Positions 1 to 8,830 of a stretch of DNA of 20,979 nt are shown here, one piece after another. This stretch comes from Bacteroidota bacterium. Its GTDB lineage: Bacteria > Spirochaetota > Spirochaetia > JABMQR01. Within the stretch, counting starts at the first letter, position 1, and the number at the start of each line of letters is the position of its first letter. Under the pieces are notes generated by a model that saw only the letters and a program-made list of their open reading frames with translations, was not told where the DNA came from and made no database searches. The DNA lies in NCBI GenBank assembly GCA_013202335.1, contig JABMQR010000215.1:1-20979 (forward strand). Reading direction: 5' to 3'. Position numbers and translations under genes: made by a program.

Positions 1-396
1 CCTGTAACTGCTGCTGATACGAATGGTAAAGATTTTGGGGTAGGACTCTATCTGGGTTCACCACTGGGTGTAACTGCTAAATATGACCTTGATTCTGAAT
101 TGTCAGTCGTTGGCGGACTGGGTTTTGGCGGCGGAATAATTGTTTCCGGAGGAGTTCAATATAAGTTCATCGACTTCAGTATTGAAGATTTAGATTTTAA
201 TGTCTATTTTGGTGGTAATTTAAGTGTAACTTTTGGTACTTTTAATATTGGTTTAGAAGTTCCTGTCGGAATCAGCTACTACTTTAAGGATCCTTCAATT
301 GAAGTTTTTCTGGAAGTTGGACCTAAATTTAATTTCGTAACAATGAATGCCGGTGCAGTTGGCGGAATTGGTGCACGATACGAACTTGATCTTTAG
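1..396 (+). CDS. Outer-membrane beta-barrel protein, C-terminal fragment (5' end outside window)
   Basis: The frame is open from the first base of the window to the TAG at 394-396, so this is the 3' end of a longer gene. The TTG at about position 100 is only an internal Leu codon, not a start. The visible ~131 residues show alternating polar and hydrophobic stretches rich in Gly and aromatic residues (for example VYFGGNLSVTFGTFNIGLEV). They end in a short strand, RYELDL, as expected for a transmembrane beta-barrel whose last strand closes the barrel. No enzymatic motif is visible. Small barrels of the BAPKO_0422/DUF3996 type are common in spirochaetes and are the closest family I can suggest, but the match is by general character only. 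A terminator follows 22 bases after the stop. Confidence 0.6.
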   Translation, partial: PVTAADTNGKDFGVGLYLGSPLGVTAKYDLDSELSVVGGLGFGGGIIVSGGVQYKFIDFSIEDLDFNVYFGGNLSVTFGTFNIGLEVPVGISYYFKDPSIEVFLEVGPKFNFVTMNAGAVGGIGARYELDL

Positions 397-418
397 TTAA
401 AAAACTTTTCAAGAAATA

Positions 419-472
419 AACATCCCTTACTAGTAGTTCCCCTGGATGAGTGGAATTATACCAAGGGATGTT
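419..472. terminator. Hairpin terminator shared by the barrel gene (+) and hflX (-)
   Basis: AACATCCCTT (419-428) pairs perfectly with AAGGGATGTT (463-472) around a 34-nt loop, and the right arm runs into a T-rich tract (471-480). It lies between two convergent genes. Read on the minus strand it would be followed by TTTATTTC, so it may serve both. The loop is long for an intrinsic terminator. Confidence 0.65.
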
Positions 473-485
473 TTTTTATTTCCTG

Positions 486-1778
486 CTAATGACTATAGAT
501 GAAATTGTTTAATGAATTTTTTAGTCTCTCAGGAATCCTTGCATGAATAGTAATCCCATCATCTCCATACGTTTCCTTTAGAATAGAGCCGTTACGTTTA
601 ATCAAAGCTACCAGATCGTATCTGTCAGGTGGAAATAGATATATTTCCTCAGGGTATACATTTGAGAGAATTGTTGAAATTTCCCCAAGCAGCTCTTCCA
701 ACCCGGAATTATTTTTTATAGAGATAAATACTGCATGCTCATGTTTTTCCATGATACTGTTGAGATGGATTCTGTCCTCAATAAGATCCATTTTATTAAA
801 GACCAGAAGCATGGGTTTATCCACACATCCAAGAGATTCCAAAACTTCCATAGTAGTTTTATAGCAGTTTAAGGCATCAGGATGGGCGGCATCAATTACA
901 TGAATAATGAAATCTGAATATTTAGTCTCTTCCAGAGTAGATTTAAATGCCTCAACAAGATTATGAGGAAGTTTCTGTACAAAGCCTACGGTATCTGTTA
1001 CAAGAACCTCAGCTCCTCCTGAGAGAACAATTCTTCGTGTTGTTGGATCAAGTGTAGCAAATAGTTTGTTTTCTATCAGTACATCTGCATCAGTTAATGC
1101 ATGAAGAAGCGATGATTTCCCCGCATTTGTGTATCCAACGATTGAACCAGTGGGAACCGGAAGATTCCTGCGCTGTTTTCTTTGCGTGTCCCGGTGCGCT
1201 TTGACCTTTTTAAGTTCTGCCTTAAGGCGGGATATTTTTTTTAATGCTATACGTCTGTCAACTTCAAGCTGGGTTTCTCCTTCACCTCTTGTTCCCTTCG
1301 TTCCTCCACGCTGCCTGGAGAGGTGAGTCCATGCTCGTGTCAGCCTTGGCATTGAGTATTCCTGCTGAGCAAGTGCCGATTGCAGTACTGCTTCCCGGGT
1401 AGAGGCACGATCAGCGAATATTTGAAGAATTACTTCTCTCCGGTCAATAACTGCACCCTCTGTTTGCTTTTCCCAGTTTCGCTGTTGACTTGGGCTTAAA
1501 TCATGATCAATGATAATACACTCCGCCTCTAGCTCTTTAGCCTGTTCAACAATTTCTGCCATTTTCCCCGTACCTATAAGAAAAGCCGGATTAGGCTCTC
1601 TTAAGGTAACAATAATTGAGCCGGCAATAGGCATTCCAAGTGTTGATACCAGACTTTTAAGTTCAGACTGATGGTGTTTTGCGAGTTGTTCATCAATATC
1701 AGGTGTTTGAATTGTGATCAATAGTGCACAGCTTTCCTGCTCTTCAGAAGCATCGTATCTAAATGTTGTATTTGTCAT
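486..1778 (-). CDS. hflX: GTPase HflX
   Basis: HflX is a ribosome-associated GTPase that splits or rescues stalled 50S/70S ribosomes under stress. The 430-residue length is normal. The N-terminal HflX domain (about 20-200) contains the family signature GTRGEGETQLE at 163-173, followed by a basic coiled-coil linker. The G domain shows G1 GYTNAGKSS (215-223), the G2 region FATLDPTTR (240-248), G3 DTVGF (262-266) and G4 NKMD (328-331). A short C-terminal domain follows. It is a single gene divergent from ychF, across about 100 bp. No Shine-Dalgarno is visible before the ATG, and the best promoter places transcription start only a few bases upstream (see the promoter entry). The identification is secure; start choice is less so. 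Confidence 0.96.
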   Translation of the reverse strand: MTNTTFRYDASEEQESCALLITIQTPDIDEQLAKHHQSELKSLVSTLGMPIAGSIIVTLREPNPAFLIGTGKMAEIVEQAKELEAECIIIDHDLSPSQQRNWEKQTEGAVIDRREVILQIFADRASTREAVLQSALAQQEYSMPRLTRAWTHLSRQRGGTKGTRGEGETQLEVDRRIALKKISRLKAELKKVKAHRDTQRKQRRNLPVPTGSIVGYTNAGKSSLLHALTDADVLIENKLFATLDPTTRRIVLSGGAEVLVTDTVGFVQKLPHNLVEAFKSTLEETKYSDFIIHVIDAAHPDALNCYKTTMEVLESLGCVDKPMLLVFNKMDLIEDRIHLNSIMEKHEHAVFISIKNNSGLEELLGEISTILSNVYPEEIYLFPPDRYDLVALIKRNGSILKETYGDDGITIHARIPERLKNSLNNFIYSH

Positions 1779-1789
1779 ATGTAGTTAAG

Positions 1790-1818
1790 ACACTAAATGA
1801 GGTTATCATTGTTGTCAA
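1790..1818 (-). promoter_or_regulatory. Candidate hflX promoter
   Basis: On the minus strand TTGACA (1818-1813) is followed after 17 nt by TAGTGT (1795-1790). The -35 is perfect but the -10 matches only 3 of 6. The predicted start near 1783 leaves a leader of about 5 nt before the ATG at 1778, consistent with the missing ribosome binding site. Confidence 0.35.
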
Positions 1819-1891
1819 TATATGATAGGATATTCCAGCCTAAAATCTCAGCAGGCAAAAATATATAAATAGTTCCAGGATGGTAATAAAT

Positions 1892-2998
1892 ATGGGTTTG
1901 AATTGTGGTATTGTTGGACTCCCGAATGTGGGGAAATCTACGATTTTCTCTGCACTGACTTCAGCGCCGGCTGAAGCGGCAAATTATCCTTTCTGCACAA
2001 TTGACCCAAATGTGGGGATTGTAAGTGTTCCCGATGAACGGCTTGATAAGATTGTTGAACTTATTCCTACAAAAAAGGTTATTCCGGCTGTTGTTGAGTT
2101 TGTTGATATTGCCGGATTGGTTCGGGGAGCATCGAAAGGCGAGGGGTTAGGTAACCGTTTTCTGGCCCACATACGTGAAGTGGGAATTCTGGTCCACGTT
2201 GTCAGATGTTTTGTAAATGATGATATTACCCATGTGGAGAATGTTATTAATCCTGAGTCAGATATTGAAACAATTCAGATTGAACTTGCATTTGCCGATC
2301 TGGACTCTGTAGAAAAGCGGCTGACAAAACTTGATAAACTTGGACGTATGGGAAAAGAGGGTGCGAAACAGGCTGCACAGCTGATGCCGCTTCTGACAGC
2401 CCTTAAGGAAGCACTGGAACAGGGAAAGCCCGCGAGAAGCCTTGAATTTACTAAGGAACAGAAACTTCTGCTGAAAGAACTCCATTTGATAACAATGAAA
2501 CCACAAATTTATGTCTGTAATGTGGATGAAAATGGATTGGATGAAGATAATTCTCTGGTACAGACAGTTCGCAGGATTGCAGAAGAAGAGGGCTCACATG
2601 CAATTGTTATTTGCGGACAGCTTGAGGCGGAAATTGCCTCCTTCGAGTCTGATGAAGAACGTTGTGAATTTCTACAGGAGTCAGGTCTTGAGGAATCCGG
2701 TTTAAACCGCTTAATTAAAACCGCTTATGACACACTGGGGCTTCGGACATTTTTTACTGCCGGAGCTGATGAGAACCGTGCATGGACCTTCCATGAAGGG
2801 AATACAGCTCCACAGACTGCCGGAGTTATTCATACAGACTTCCAGAAGGGTTTTATTAAAGCAGAAGTATATCATTGTACTGACTTATTTGAGCTCAGTT
2901 CTGAACAAAAAGTAAAAGCTGCCGGTAGAATGCGGATTGAGGGAAAGGAGTATTTGGTACGTGACGGAGATGTTATGCACTTCAGGTTTAATGTCTGA
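1892..2998 (+). CDS. ychF: Redox-regulated ATPase YchF (OLA1 family)
   Basis: YchF/OLA1 is a universal Obg-family P-loop protein that prefers ATP, binds ribosomes and modulates stress responses. The start chosen is the ATG at 1892 rather than the in-frame ATG at 1880. AGGATGG (1877-1883) sits 8 nt before it, and the family begins with MGLxCGIVGLPNVGKST. The protein has 368 residues, the usual length. Visible motifs are the P-loop GLPNVGKST (9-17), the Obg-type G3 DIAGL (72-76), and NVDE (210-213) in place of NKxD, the feature behind ATP rather than GTP preference. A helical insert lies at about 130-200 and the TGS domain at the C-terminus (about 280-368), ending DGDVMHFRFNV. It stands alone, divergent from hflX. 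Confidence 0.97.
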   Translation: MGLNCGIVGLPNVGKSTIFSALTSAPAEAANYPFCTIDPNVGIVSVPDERLDKIVELIPTKKVIPAVVEFVDIAGLVRGASKGEGLGNRFLAHIREVGILVHVVRCFVNDDITHVENVINPESDIETIQIELAFADLDSVEKRLTKLDKLGRMGKEGAKQAAQLMPLLTALKEALEQGKPARSLEFTKEQKLLLKELHLITMKPQIYVCNVDENGLDEDNSLVQTVRRIAEEEGSHAIVICGQLEAEIASFESDEERCEFLQESGLEESGLNRLIKTAYDTLGLRTFFTAGADENRAWTFHEGNTAPQTAGVIHTDFQKGFIKAEVYHCTDLFELSSEQKVKAAGRMRIEGKEYLVRDGDVMHFRFNV

Positions 2999-3224
2999 AT
3001 AAAAGTAGGCAGGAGAGGGAGGGAAAGGGGAGCATCCCTTTAAGCTGTTAGGTCTTTCCCTTAACATAATCTCGGAAACTGCAAGATTATGTAACGCCCT
3101 TTGATCATTTATCAAATAAGTAAGATACAGGAATTTCCTAAAATTGATGCGAATAGCCAAAATTATTGGGATAATTCTTTTCTACCTGTTGATTTTCAGC
3201 TATTACAATCCCACCGGCTTCCGG
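2999..3224. other. Convergent intergenic region with small hairpins
   Basis: This lies between the convergent ends of ychF and the nucleoside hydrolase gene. AAAGGG (3024-3029) pairs with CCCTTT (3036-3041). The overlapping GGGAAAG (3021-3027) could instead pair with CTTTCCC (3054-3060). CATAATCT (3065-3072) pairs with AGATTATG (3084-3091). ACCGG (3213-3217) pairs with CCGGT (3221-3225), directly after the minus-strand stop. None has a clear T-tract, so termination here is plausible but unproven. Confidence 0.35.
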
Positions 3225-4166
3225 TCAGTTATTAATTAGTACATCCAACTTCGCCAAATTCCGTAATACCAGGTCAACAAACTGTTCCCGATTTACATCA
3301 ATCAGCACATTTATATTGGCCGGGTGTCTGGGAACTTTGCGAGTGTCGGCCACCGTCATTCCTCTGGTTACAACTCCCATGGTCTCAATCTTGATATTCA
3401 GTTTTCTTGAGGTGAACAATTCAGGATGTATCAGCCATGCCGCTGCACATGCATCGTGCAGACAGGAGCCTGAGAAGCCAAGTTTATCAGAATAGATGTT
3501 ATAAAAGTCCAACAGTTCAGCGGTGAATTGTGAAGCCCTGCCACCGCTGCGCAGCTTATTCCACTCCGTGGGTAGAATAATGGCCTTTTCGGTAACATCC
3601 AGTCCGCTCATTGTGATCGGTATTGATGATGAGAATACAATTTCTGCAGCCTCAGGATCGACATATATATTGAATTCTGCAGCTCGCGTTATGTTTCCCG
3701 ACGATATTTCTCCCCCCATTAAGGAGATTTCTGAAATTCGCTCTTTAACTTCCGGATATCGGGAGAGCAGTACCGCTATATTGGTTAAGGGACCCAAAGC
3801 CAGAATAGTAACAGGTTCTGGACTCTGAATGATTTTTGCATGGAGGAATTCAACGCCCGGTTCATCAACAGGTTTCAGAATTGGTTCAGGAAGATTTGGT
3901 CCATCCATGCCTGATTCGCCATGAGCTGTACCTCCGGTTTCCAGCACCCGTTTCATAGGCTTCTTCTCCCCTATCGCAATTGGAACAGGACTGCCGGTGA
4001 GTTCAGCAATCTTCAGCATATTCCTGGTCACCTTTTCCACTGTCTGATTGCCGGCAACGGTGGTAAAACCCAGGATTTCGAAGGTTTCCGGTTGGGCCAT
4101 GAGCAGCATAATCGCAATGGCATCATCATGACCGGGGTCAGTATCAATGAGAATCTTTCGCTTCAT
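3225..4166 (-). CDS. Inosine-uridine-preferring nucleoside hydrolase family protein
   Basis: Enzymes of this family cleave the N-glycosidic bond of ribonucleosides to base plus ribose in the cytoplasm. The calcium-binding signature DTDPGHDDA is at residues 8-16. The other expected elements are present: TVAGN (36-40), GPLTN (125-129), the EFNIYVDPEAA segment (164-174) that holds ribose-binding residues, and the catalytic-region HDA at 237-239. The 313-residue length is typical. The ATG at 4166 lies 23 bases inside the end of the upstream permease gene and is preceded on the minus strand by AAGGAA at good spacing, so translation is probably coupled. As last gene of a nucleoside ABC operon it would split the imported nucleosides. 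Substrate range (purine, pyrimidine or non-specific) cannot be read from the sequence. Confidence 0.93.
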   Translation of the reverse strand: MKRKILIDTDPGHDDAIAIMLLMAQPETFEILGFTTVAGNQTVEKVTRNMLKIAELTGSPVPIAIGEKKPMKRVLETGGTAHGESGMDGPNLPEPILKPVDEPGVEFLHAKIIQSPEPVTILALGPLTNIAVLLSRYPEVKERISEISLMGGEISSGNITRAAEFNIYVDPEAAEIVFSSSIPITMSGLDVTEKAIILPTEWNKLRSGGRASQFTAELLDFYNIYSDKLGFSGSCLHDACAAAWLIHPELFTSRKLNIKIETMGVVTRGMTVADTRKVPRHPANINVLIDVNREQFVDLVLRNLAKLDVLINN

Positions 4167-5076
4167 ATTGTCGGTTCCTTTTTCTCTTTTTGTTAATAGC
4201 GTAAATTATCAGGCCAATAATAGTTCCCCAGTAGGGCAGAGTCTTAACCAGTTCCGAAGGCAGGTTGATGGTCTGTAGTGTGTTTGATATCGCATCGGCA
4301 GCACCAAACAGCATTGCGGTAACCGTGGTACGCAATACCAATCCTCCTCCCATCGCTTCAGCGGCAAGGGCTATCCAACCCCGTCCGGCTGTCATGTTTC
4401 GTGAAAACCAGGATACATACCCCATTGAGAGGAATGCCCCGCCCAATGATGCAAACAAGCCGCTCAGTATCAATGAGATAAATCGTATTTTATATACATT
4501 TATTCCCACTGATTCTGCTGCATGATGGTTTTCTCCCACAGCCCGTATCCATGTGCCTAGCGAGGTATGCTTCATTAAGTACCATACTCCCACCACTGAT
4601 AAAAGGCAGACATAGGTAAGCAGGTTGTGTCCGGAGATTACTTCACCAAGGAGCGGGATTTTGGACAGGAGGGGGATGGTGATATCGGGCAGAACTTTGC
4701 TTGCTAACGAGGCTGAAGTGCCTTTGTCGCCGGTTACCAGATAGAGCACGAATATCGTTCCGCCTGATGCAAACAGATTGAGTGCGATTCCGCCCAATAT
4801 GATATGTGTCTTGAGTTTCAGGGTAAACCAGGCAAGGATAATTGAGAAGAATATCCCGGTACATACTGCTATTAGGAGTCCGACACCAGCGCTTTGAGAA
4901 AAGGCACTACCCAGAACTCCTCCGAGAGCTGAGGTCAGCATGATGCCCTCCAGCCCGATATTGACTATACCGGCCCGATCGGAAATCAATGCTCCTAAAG
5001 CGGCAAACACGAGTGGTGTGCTGACTCGGATTATAGAGAAGAGAAAATCTGTGGAAATGATTAAATCCAAAAACAT
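4144..5076 (-). CDS. Nucleoside ABC transporter permease (second subunit)
   Basis: This is an inner-membrane permease of the BPD_transp_2 family (YufQ/PnrD-like), 310 residues with roughly eight to nine hydrophobic segments. The N-terminal block STPLVFAALGALISDRAGIV (19-38), followed by NIGLEG, is the conserved signature of nucleoside and simple-sugar permeases of this class. The C-terminus is basic (NKKRKRNRQ). It starts one base after the stop of the other permease gene, with only a weak GGG before the ATG. Its 3' end overlaps the hydrolase gene by 23 bases. It should form a heterodimeric channel with the 5078-6121 product, energised by the 6114-7646 ATPase. The nucleoside rather than sugar or riboflavin assignment rests mainly on the downstream nucleoside hydrolase. 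Confidence 0.92.
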   Translation of the reverse strand: MFLDLIISTDFLFSIIRVSTPLVFAALGALISDRAGIVNIGLEGIMLTSALGGVLGSAFSQSAGVGLLIAVCTGIFFSIILAWFTLKLKTHIILGGIALNLFASGGTIFVLYLVTGDKGTSASLASKVLPDITIPLLSKIPLLGEVISGHNLLTYVCLLSVVGVWYLMKHTSLGTWIRAVGENHHAAESVGINVYKIRFISLILSGLFASLGGAFLSMGYVSWFSRNMTAGRGWIALAAEAMGGGLVLRTTVTAMLFGAADAISNTLQTINLPSELVKTLPYWGTIIGLIIYAINKKRKRNRQYEAKDSH

Positions 5077-5077
5077 T

Positions 5078-6121
5078 TTATCCCAACACCCTTTTCAGCA
5101 GCCTGCGCTGTTCGAATCTATGTAGAAACCGCTCTGCTGATATAAGCAGAATTATTACAGCCTGGATGATATAGACCATCTCTGCAGTTACATCTCCCTG
5201 TCGTGCCATGATGTCAGCCCCTGTACGTATATACGCAATAAAGAGGGCAGCAAACAGAACTGAGACCGGATTGTTCCTTGCCAGCATGGCAACCAGTGCC
5301 CCATCGAATCCAAGACCCGGTAATCCTGCCCACCTGAAACGATCATGCATTCCCAGTATTTCAATTGAGCCTCCCATTCCGGCCAGAGCTCCGGCCAAAA
5401 GGTGTGCGATCATGATCAGTTTGAATGAGCTGTATCCAGAAAACTCGGTATAAAACCGGTTATACCCGAACATTTTCAACAGATATCCCCACTTGTGGTA
5501 TTTAAAAAAGAGATAAACCAGAACTACCATAGTCAAAGCAATAATCAGTCCGGCATGAATCCTGGTACCGGGCAGAATTCTCGGCAGGCGGGCGCTCTCT
5601 AGCAGCTTTAGGGATGCAATTTCTGTCAGGTTTTTATCCCGGATAAAATTGTTCAGTGCATAGAGTCCCACTCCTGCCAGAATACTGTTCAGCATGAGTG
5701 AGGAAACCAGCTCGCTGGCATCCAATTTTGCCTTAAGGTACCCGGGAATTGCCCCTACAAGCATCCCAACTACAGCACCGGCAACTATTGCAGTCAGGGG
5801 ATGGAGGAAAGATGAAGTTATTGGAACCAAAACCGCTATAATTGCGGCAGTTAATCCGCTGATGTAGAAAATACCTTCAGCGCCAAGATTGAACAGGTTG
5901 GAGCGGAACAGTATTGCAGTGGCCAGCCCTGAAAAAATCAGTGGGATCATCAGTTCTATGACATTACCGATATAGCGGAAATTCCTAAATGGTCCGAATA
6001 GGAAAAGGCTCAAAGTGCGAAGAGGGCTGCTGCTGACCAGGGATATTATAACCAGAGCCAGTACAAGAGCCAGTAAAATCGCTATCACTGTCCGTATTTT
6101 ATTAAACCATCCCTCATTCAT
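5078..6121 (-). CDS. Nucleoside ABC transporter permease (first subunit)
   Basis: This is an inner-membrane permease of the BPD_transp_2 family (YufP/PnrC-like), 347 residues from the start used here. The frame stays open to an ATG at 6178, which would add 19 residues (MKKIWAYICLESSIRRWIA) lying wholly inside the ATPase gene. The ATG at 6121 is preferred because it has GGAGAT just upstream, overlaps the ATPase stop in an ATGAATGA arrangement (8 bases), and starts directly before the first membrane segment. The signature LFNLGAEGIFYISGLTAA, near residue 83 of this start, is the equivalent of the NIGLEG motif of its partner. It has many membrane helices and a basic C-terminus. The next permease gene begins one base after its stop. 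Confidence 0.92.
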   Translation of the reverse strand: MNEGWFNKIRTVIAILLALVLALVIISLVSSSPLRTLSLFLFGPFRNFRYIGNVIELMIPLIFSGLATAILFRSNLFNLGAEGIFYISGLTAAIIAVLVPITSSFLHPLTAIVAGAVVGMLVGAIPGYLKAKLDASELVSSLMLNSILAGVGLYALNNFIRDKNLTEIASLKLLESARLPRILPGTRIHAGLIIALTMVVLVYLFFKYHKWGYLLKMFGYNRFYTEFSGYSSFKLIMIAHLLAGALAGMGGSIEILGMHDRFRWAGLPGLGFDGALVAMLARNNPVSVLFAALFIAYIRTGADIMARQGDVTAEMVYIIQAVIILLISAERFLHRFEQRRLLKRVLG

Positions 6122-7646
6122 CGCTATCCATCTCCTGATGCTTGATTCCAAGCATATATAGGCCCAAATCTTTTTCATCCATACGGGTAATATCCTTGAA
6201 CCAGGCAGTTATTTGGCCTTCAAACATAACCACCAGACTGGTACAGACTTCGAGTAATTCAGTAAGGTCTGCTGAGATCAGAAGTACTGCTTTATTGTCA
6301 CTGCTTAGTTTCCGTATTTTTTGATGTATTCTTGCAGCGGCTCCCACATCCACTCCACGGGTCGGCTGATCAGCTATGAGCAGGTGGGGATCGCTGGAAC
6401 ATTCTCTGGCTACTACCACCTTCTGGATATTCCCTCCCGAGAGCAGGGATACCTGTTTGCTGCTGTCGGAGCAGAGAATGTCATAGGTTTCAATAAGTGA
6501 GTCAGCATCATTTTTCAATTTTCTCAATTTCAGGATGTTTGCGGCGGCATACTCTTTTGTATCTATCTTATTGGTAATCAGATTTTCCCAAACCATCGCC
6601 TCCCGCGCACAACCCTCTTTCATCCTGTCTTCCGGAATATAGGCCATTCCCAATGACCGCATATGGTGAATTCCATTGGCCTCGATACTATTCCCCATAA
6701 AAGAAATAGTGCCTTCTGAAACGGGTGTTTTTCCTGTAAGTATGCTGACCAGTTGGTTTTGGCCGTTGCCTTCAACACCCGCAATTCCGAGGATTTCGCC
6801 CTCCTGAATAGTGAAATTAATAGAATCCAGTATCTTTTTGCCTGATTTTGCGGTCAGCGACAGCGATTCCACCTGCAGGATTTTCCGTCCAAGAGGCTGC
6901 TTCTCCATTTTGGAGCGCTTCATTATCAGTTTGCCAATCATCATTTCTGAGATCTGTGTTTCGGTAACATCTTCGGTTCGGTATGTTCCAACCACTTCAC
7001 CGCGGCGAATAACCGTTGTCCGGTTGCTGATAGCCTTTACCTCTTTCAGCTTATGTGAAATGAAAATGATGGTATGACCCTTCTCTTTGAGCAGGATGAG
7101 TTCATCAAACAGTTCTTCTGTCTCCTGCGGAGTTAGGACAGCTGTCGGTTCATCAAGTATCAGAATTTTGGCTCCCCGGTACAGAGCTTTCAGAATTTCC
7201 AGTTTTTGCATCATGGCGACTGAAATATCCTCTACCTTAGCCTCCGGTGTTACGTTCAGGTTGTAGCGTTCAGCTATTTCTCGGGTCTTCTTAATGGCCT
7301 TCCGTTTGTTAATCCGGGTATAGTTTGATGGTTCGATTCCGAGAACGAGATTTTCGGCGACGGTGAATGATGGTACAAGCATGAAGTGCTGATGCACCAT
7401 TCCTATCCCTAAGTTGATAGCATCCTGCGGTGAAGTTATGTTGGTGGGTTTGCCTCTGAAGTGGATTACTCCCCCGGAGGGTCTCTCCATGCCGAACAGG
7501 ATACGCATCAGGGTGGTTTTCCCAGCTCCGTTCTCACCGCAGATTGCATGAATTTCTCCCTCCTGTAAATCAAAGGAGATGTTTTTATTGGCCACTACAC
7601 CTGGGTAAACTTTGGTGATGTTATCTAGTCGCAGTATGGGTTCCAT
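6114..7646 (-). CDS. Nucleoside/simple-sugar-type ABC transporter ATP-binding protein (two ABC domains)
   Basis: This cytoplasmic energising subunit resembles YufO/RbsA, 510 residues with two tandem ABC domains. Domain 1 has an intact Walker A (GENGAGKTT, 37-45), a Q-loop and Walker B LILDEPTAVLTP, but its signature loop is SVAMMQK instead of a standard LSGGQ. Domain 2 has a degenerate Walker A (GVEGNGQNQ, no Lys) but a proper LSGGNIQK signature and Walker B ADQPTRGVD. In this family the two half-sites are normally unequal, and here each domain supplies one good half. It is the second gene of the operon, 58 bp after the binding-protein gene, with AGGA before its ATG. Its end overlaps the next permease gene. 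Confidence 0.94.
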   Translation of the reverse strand: MEPILRLDNITKVYPGVVANKNISFDLQEGEIHAICGENGAGKTTLMRILFGMERPSGGVIHFRGKPTNITSPQDAINLGIGMVHQHFMLVPSFTVAENLVLGIEPSNYTRINKRKAIKKTREIAERYNLNVTPEAKVEDISVAMMQKLEILKALYRGAKILILDEPTAVLTPQETEELFDELILLKEKGHTIIFISHKLKEVKAISNRTTVIRRGEVVGTYRTEDVTETQISEMMIGKLIMKRSKMEKQPLGRKILQVESLSLTAKSGKKILDSINFTIQEGEILGIAGVEGNGQNQLVSILTGKTPVSEGTISFMGNSIEANGIHHMRSLGMAYIPEDRMKEGCAREAMVWENLITNKIDTKEYAAANILKLRKLKNDADSLIETYDILCSDSSKQVSLLSGGNIQKVVVARECSSDPHLLIADQPTRGVDVGAAARIHQKIRKLSSDNKAVLLISADLTELLEVCTSLVVMFEGQITAWFKDITRMDEKDLGLYMLGIKHQEMDSDE

Positions 7647-7659
7647 AATTATCCTGATT

Positions 7660-7692
7660 GTACGGGACCAGCCTTTACGGTCAATCCCGCAC
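7660..7692 (-). repeat. Intercistronic hairpin between binding-protein and ATPase genes
   Basis: On the minus-strand transcript GUGCGGGA (7692-7685) pairs with UCCCGUAC (7667-7660), including one G-U pair, around a 17-nt loop. There is no U-tract. Hairpins at this place in ABC operons often protect the upstream message, so the binding protein is made in excess over the membrane subunits. That role is inferred here. Confidence 0.5.
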
Positions 7693-7704
7693 TAATACGT
7701 TTTC

Positions 7705-8799
7705 TTATTGGATGGAGACAGCATCTCTCATTGCGTTCACTTCATCCGAGCTCATGCCGAATGCACTGGATACGGTTAATGTACCATCAACAAACTGCTG
7801 TTCAATGGTGCTGATTACGGCTTTAATCTCATCAGTGAGGATTGCATCATAGTATTGATTTTTAGCCAGACCAACTCCGCCCTCTTTGATACCCAATTTA
7901 TCATGTACTCCGTAGGTGAGGTTTCCATCAATGTCCAGTTTTACGGCTCGCAGCAGGGCCAGGTCAATTCTTTTTACTGTAGAAGTTACAATATGTTCTG
8001 CCTTCACCGGATCCGTTTCGCTGAAAAGCATCGCCTGGTCAGAATCAACGCCAATGGCATAGGCATCTACTACTTTTGCAGCATCAAGAAGTCCCAGACC
8101 GGTACCGCCGGCGACGTTGTAGCTAATATCGGCTCCGGCTTTGTACTGGATCAGGGACAGCTCTTTTCCCTTTGCCGGATCACCGAAATCGCCTGCATAG
8201 GATATGAGTATTTTGATTTCAGGATCAATATTCACCGCTCCCTCAATATAGCCTACGAGGAAGTCATTTATTCCGGGGATGTCCATTCCGCCGAGAAAGC
8301 CGATGATTTTTGCTTCGTTGGTCAGGGGAAGTCCTGAATTTGTGACCAGAGCCCCGACTGTTCCAGCCAGGAATCCTATATCATTGGTGGCATAGAACAT
8401 TGAGTAGACGTTGTCAGGTGTGTCGCTGATTGATGTGTCAAAATTAATAAATTTCTGGTTTGGGTTTTCCCGGGCGATGGTGTTCATAAGTTCTGTCATA
8501 GAGCTTCCCGAGATGATCATGTCCCAATTACCTTCTACAGCGTCAAGAAGTGCTGGTTCCCATTTGGTCGAATCTGTTCCGGCTTCAATTACTTTTGTCT
8601 CTGCTGTCAGCTCCTCTGCGATCATCTCCAGACCTCTGTTTGCTGAGTCGAAGAAAGATTTATCCCCGAGGTTGCCGGGAATGATGAGTATGACCCGTAA
8701 TTGACTGTCATCAGCTTCAGTTTCTTCGGCGCCGCCGGCCCACAACAGGGTTGCAGCCAGTAGTATGAGTGCAGCAATAAATAATACTCTTCTTTTCAT
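7705..8799 (-). CDS. Bmp/PnrA-type nucleoside-binding protein (BMP family ABC substrate-binding protein)
   Basis: This periplasmic binding protein would deliver nucleosides to the permease pair. It has 364 residues. Residues 1-22 form a signal peptide (basic MKRR, hydrophobic core, ending LLWAGGAEE). There is no cysteine at the cleavage region, so no lipobox is visible, although many Bmp/PnrA proteins are lipoproteins. The mature part starts with LRVILIIPGNLGDKSFFDSA, the usual first strand and substrate loop of the family (IxDxSFN in others). It later has DSAMTEL-type loops and VDSDQ in the hinge/second lobe (AIGVDSDQA). It is the first gene of the operon, with GGAGG 7 nt before the ATG. Substrate identity is inferred from the nucleoside hydrolase in the same operon. 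Confidence 0.92.
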   Translation of the reverse strand: MKRRVLFIAALILLAATLLWAGGAEETEADDSQLRVILIIPGNLGDKSFFDSANRGLEMIAEELTAETKVIEAGTDSTKWEPALLDAVEGNWDMIISGSSMTELMNTIARENPNQKFINFDTSISDTPDNVYSMFYATNDIGFLAGTVGALVTNSGLPLTNEAKIIGFLGGMDIPGINDFLVGYIEGAVNIDPEIKILISYAGDFGDPAKGKELSLIQYKAGADISYNVAGGTGLGLLDAAKVVDAYAIGVDSDQAMLFSETDPVKAEHIVTSTVKRIDLALLRAVKLDIDGNLTYGVHDKLGIKEGGVGLAKNQYYDAILTDEIKAVISTIEQQFVDGTLTVSSAFGMSSDEVNAMRDAVSIQ

Positions 8800-8830
8800 G
8801 ATATAACCTCCATAAAATTATACTGTGAAA

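Noticed and set aside
3213..3225. ACCGG-CTT-CCGGT as a terminator of the transporter operon
   Set aside because: The stem is only 5 bp and no T-tract follows on the minus strand; it is listed only as a small hairpin.
6122..6178. 19-residue N-terminal extension of the first permease
   Set aside because: It lies entirely within the ATPase gene and has no better start signals than the ATGAATGA-coupled start at 6121.
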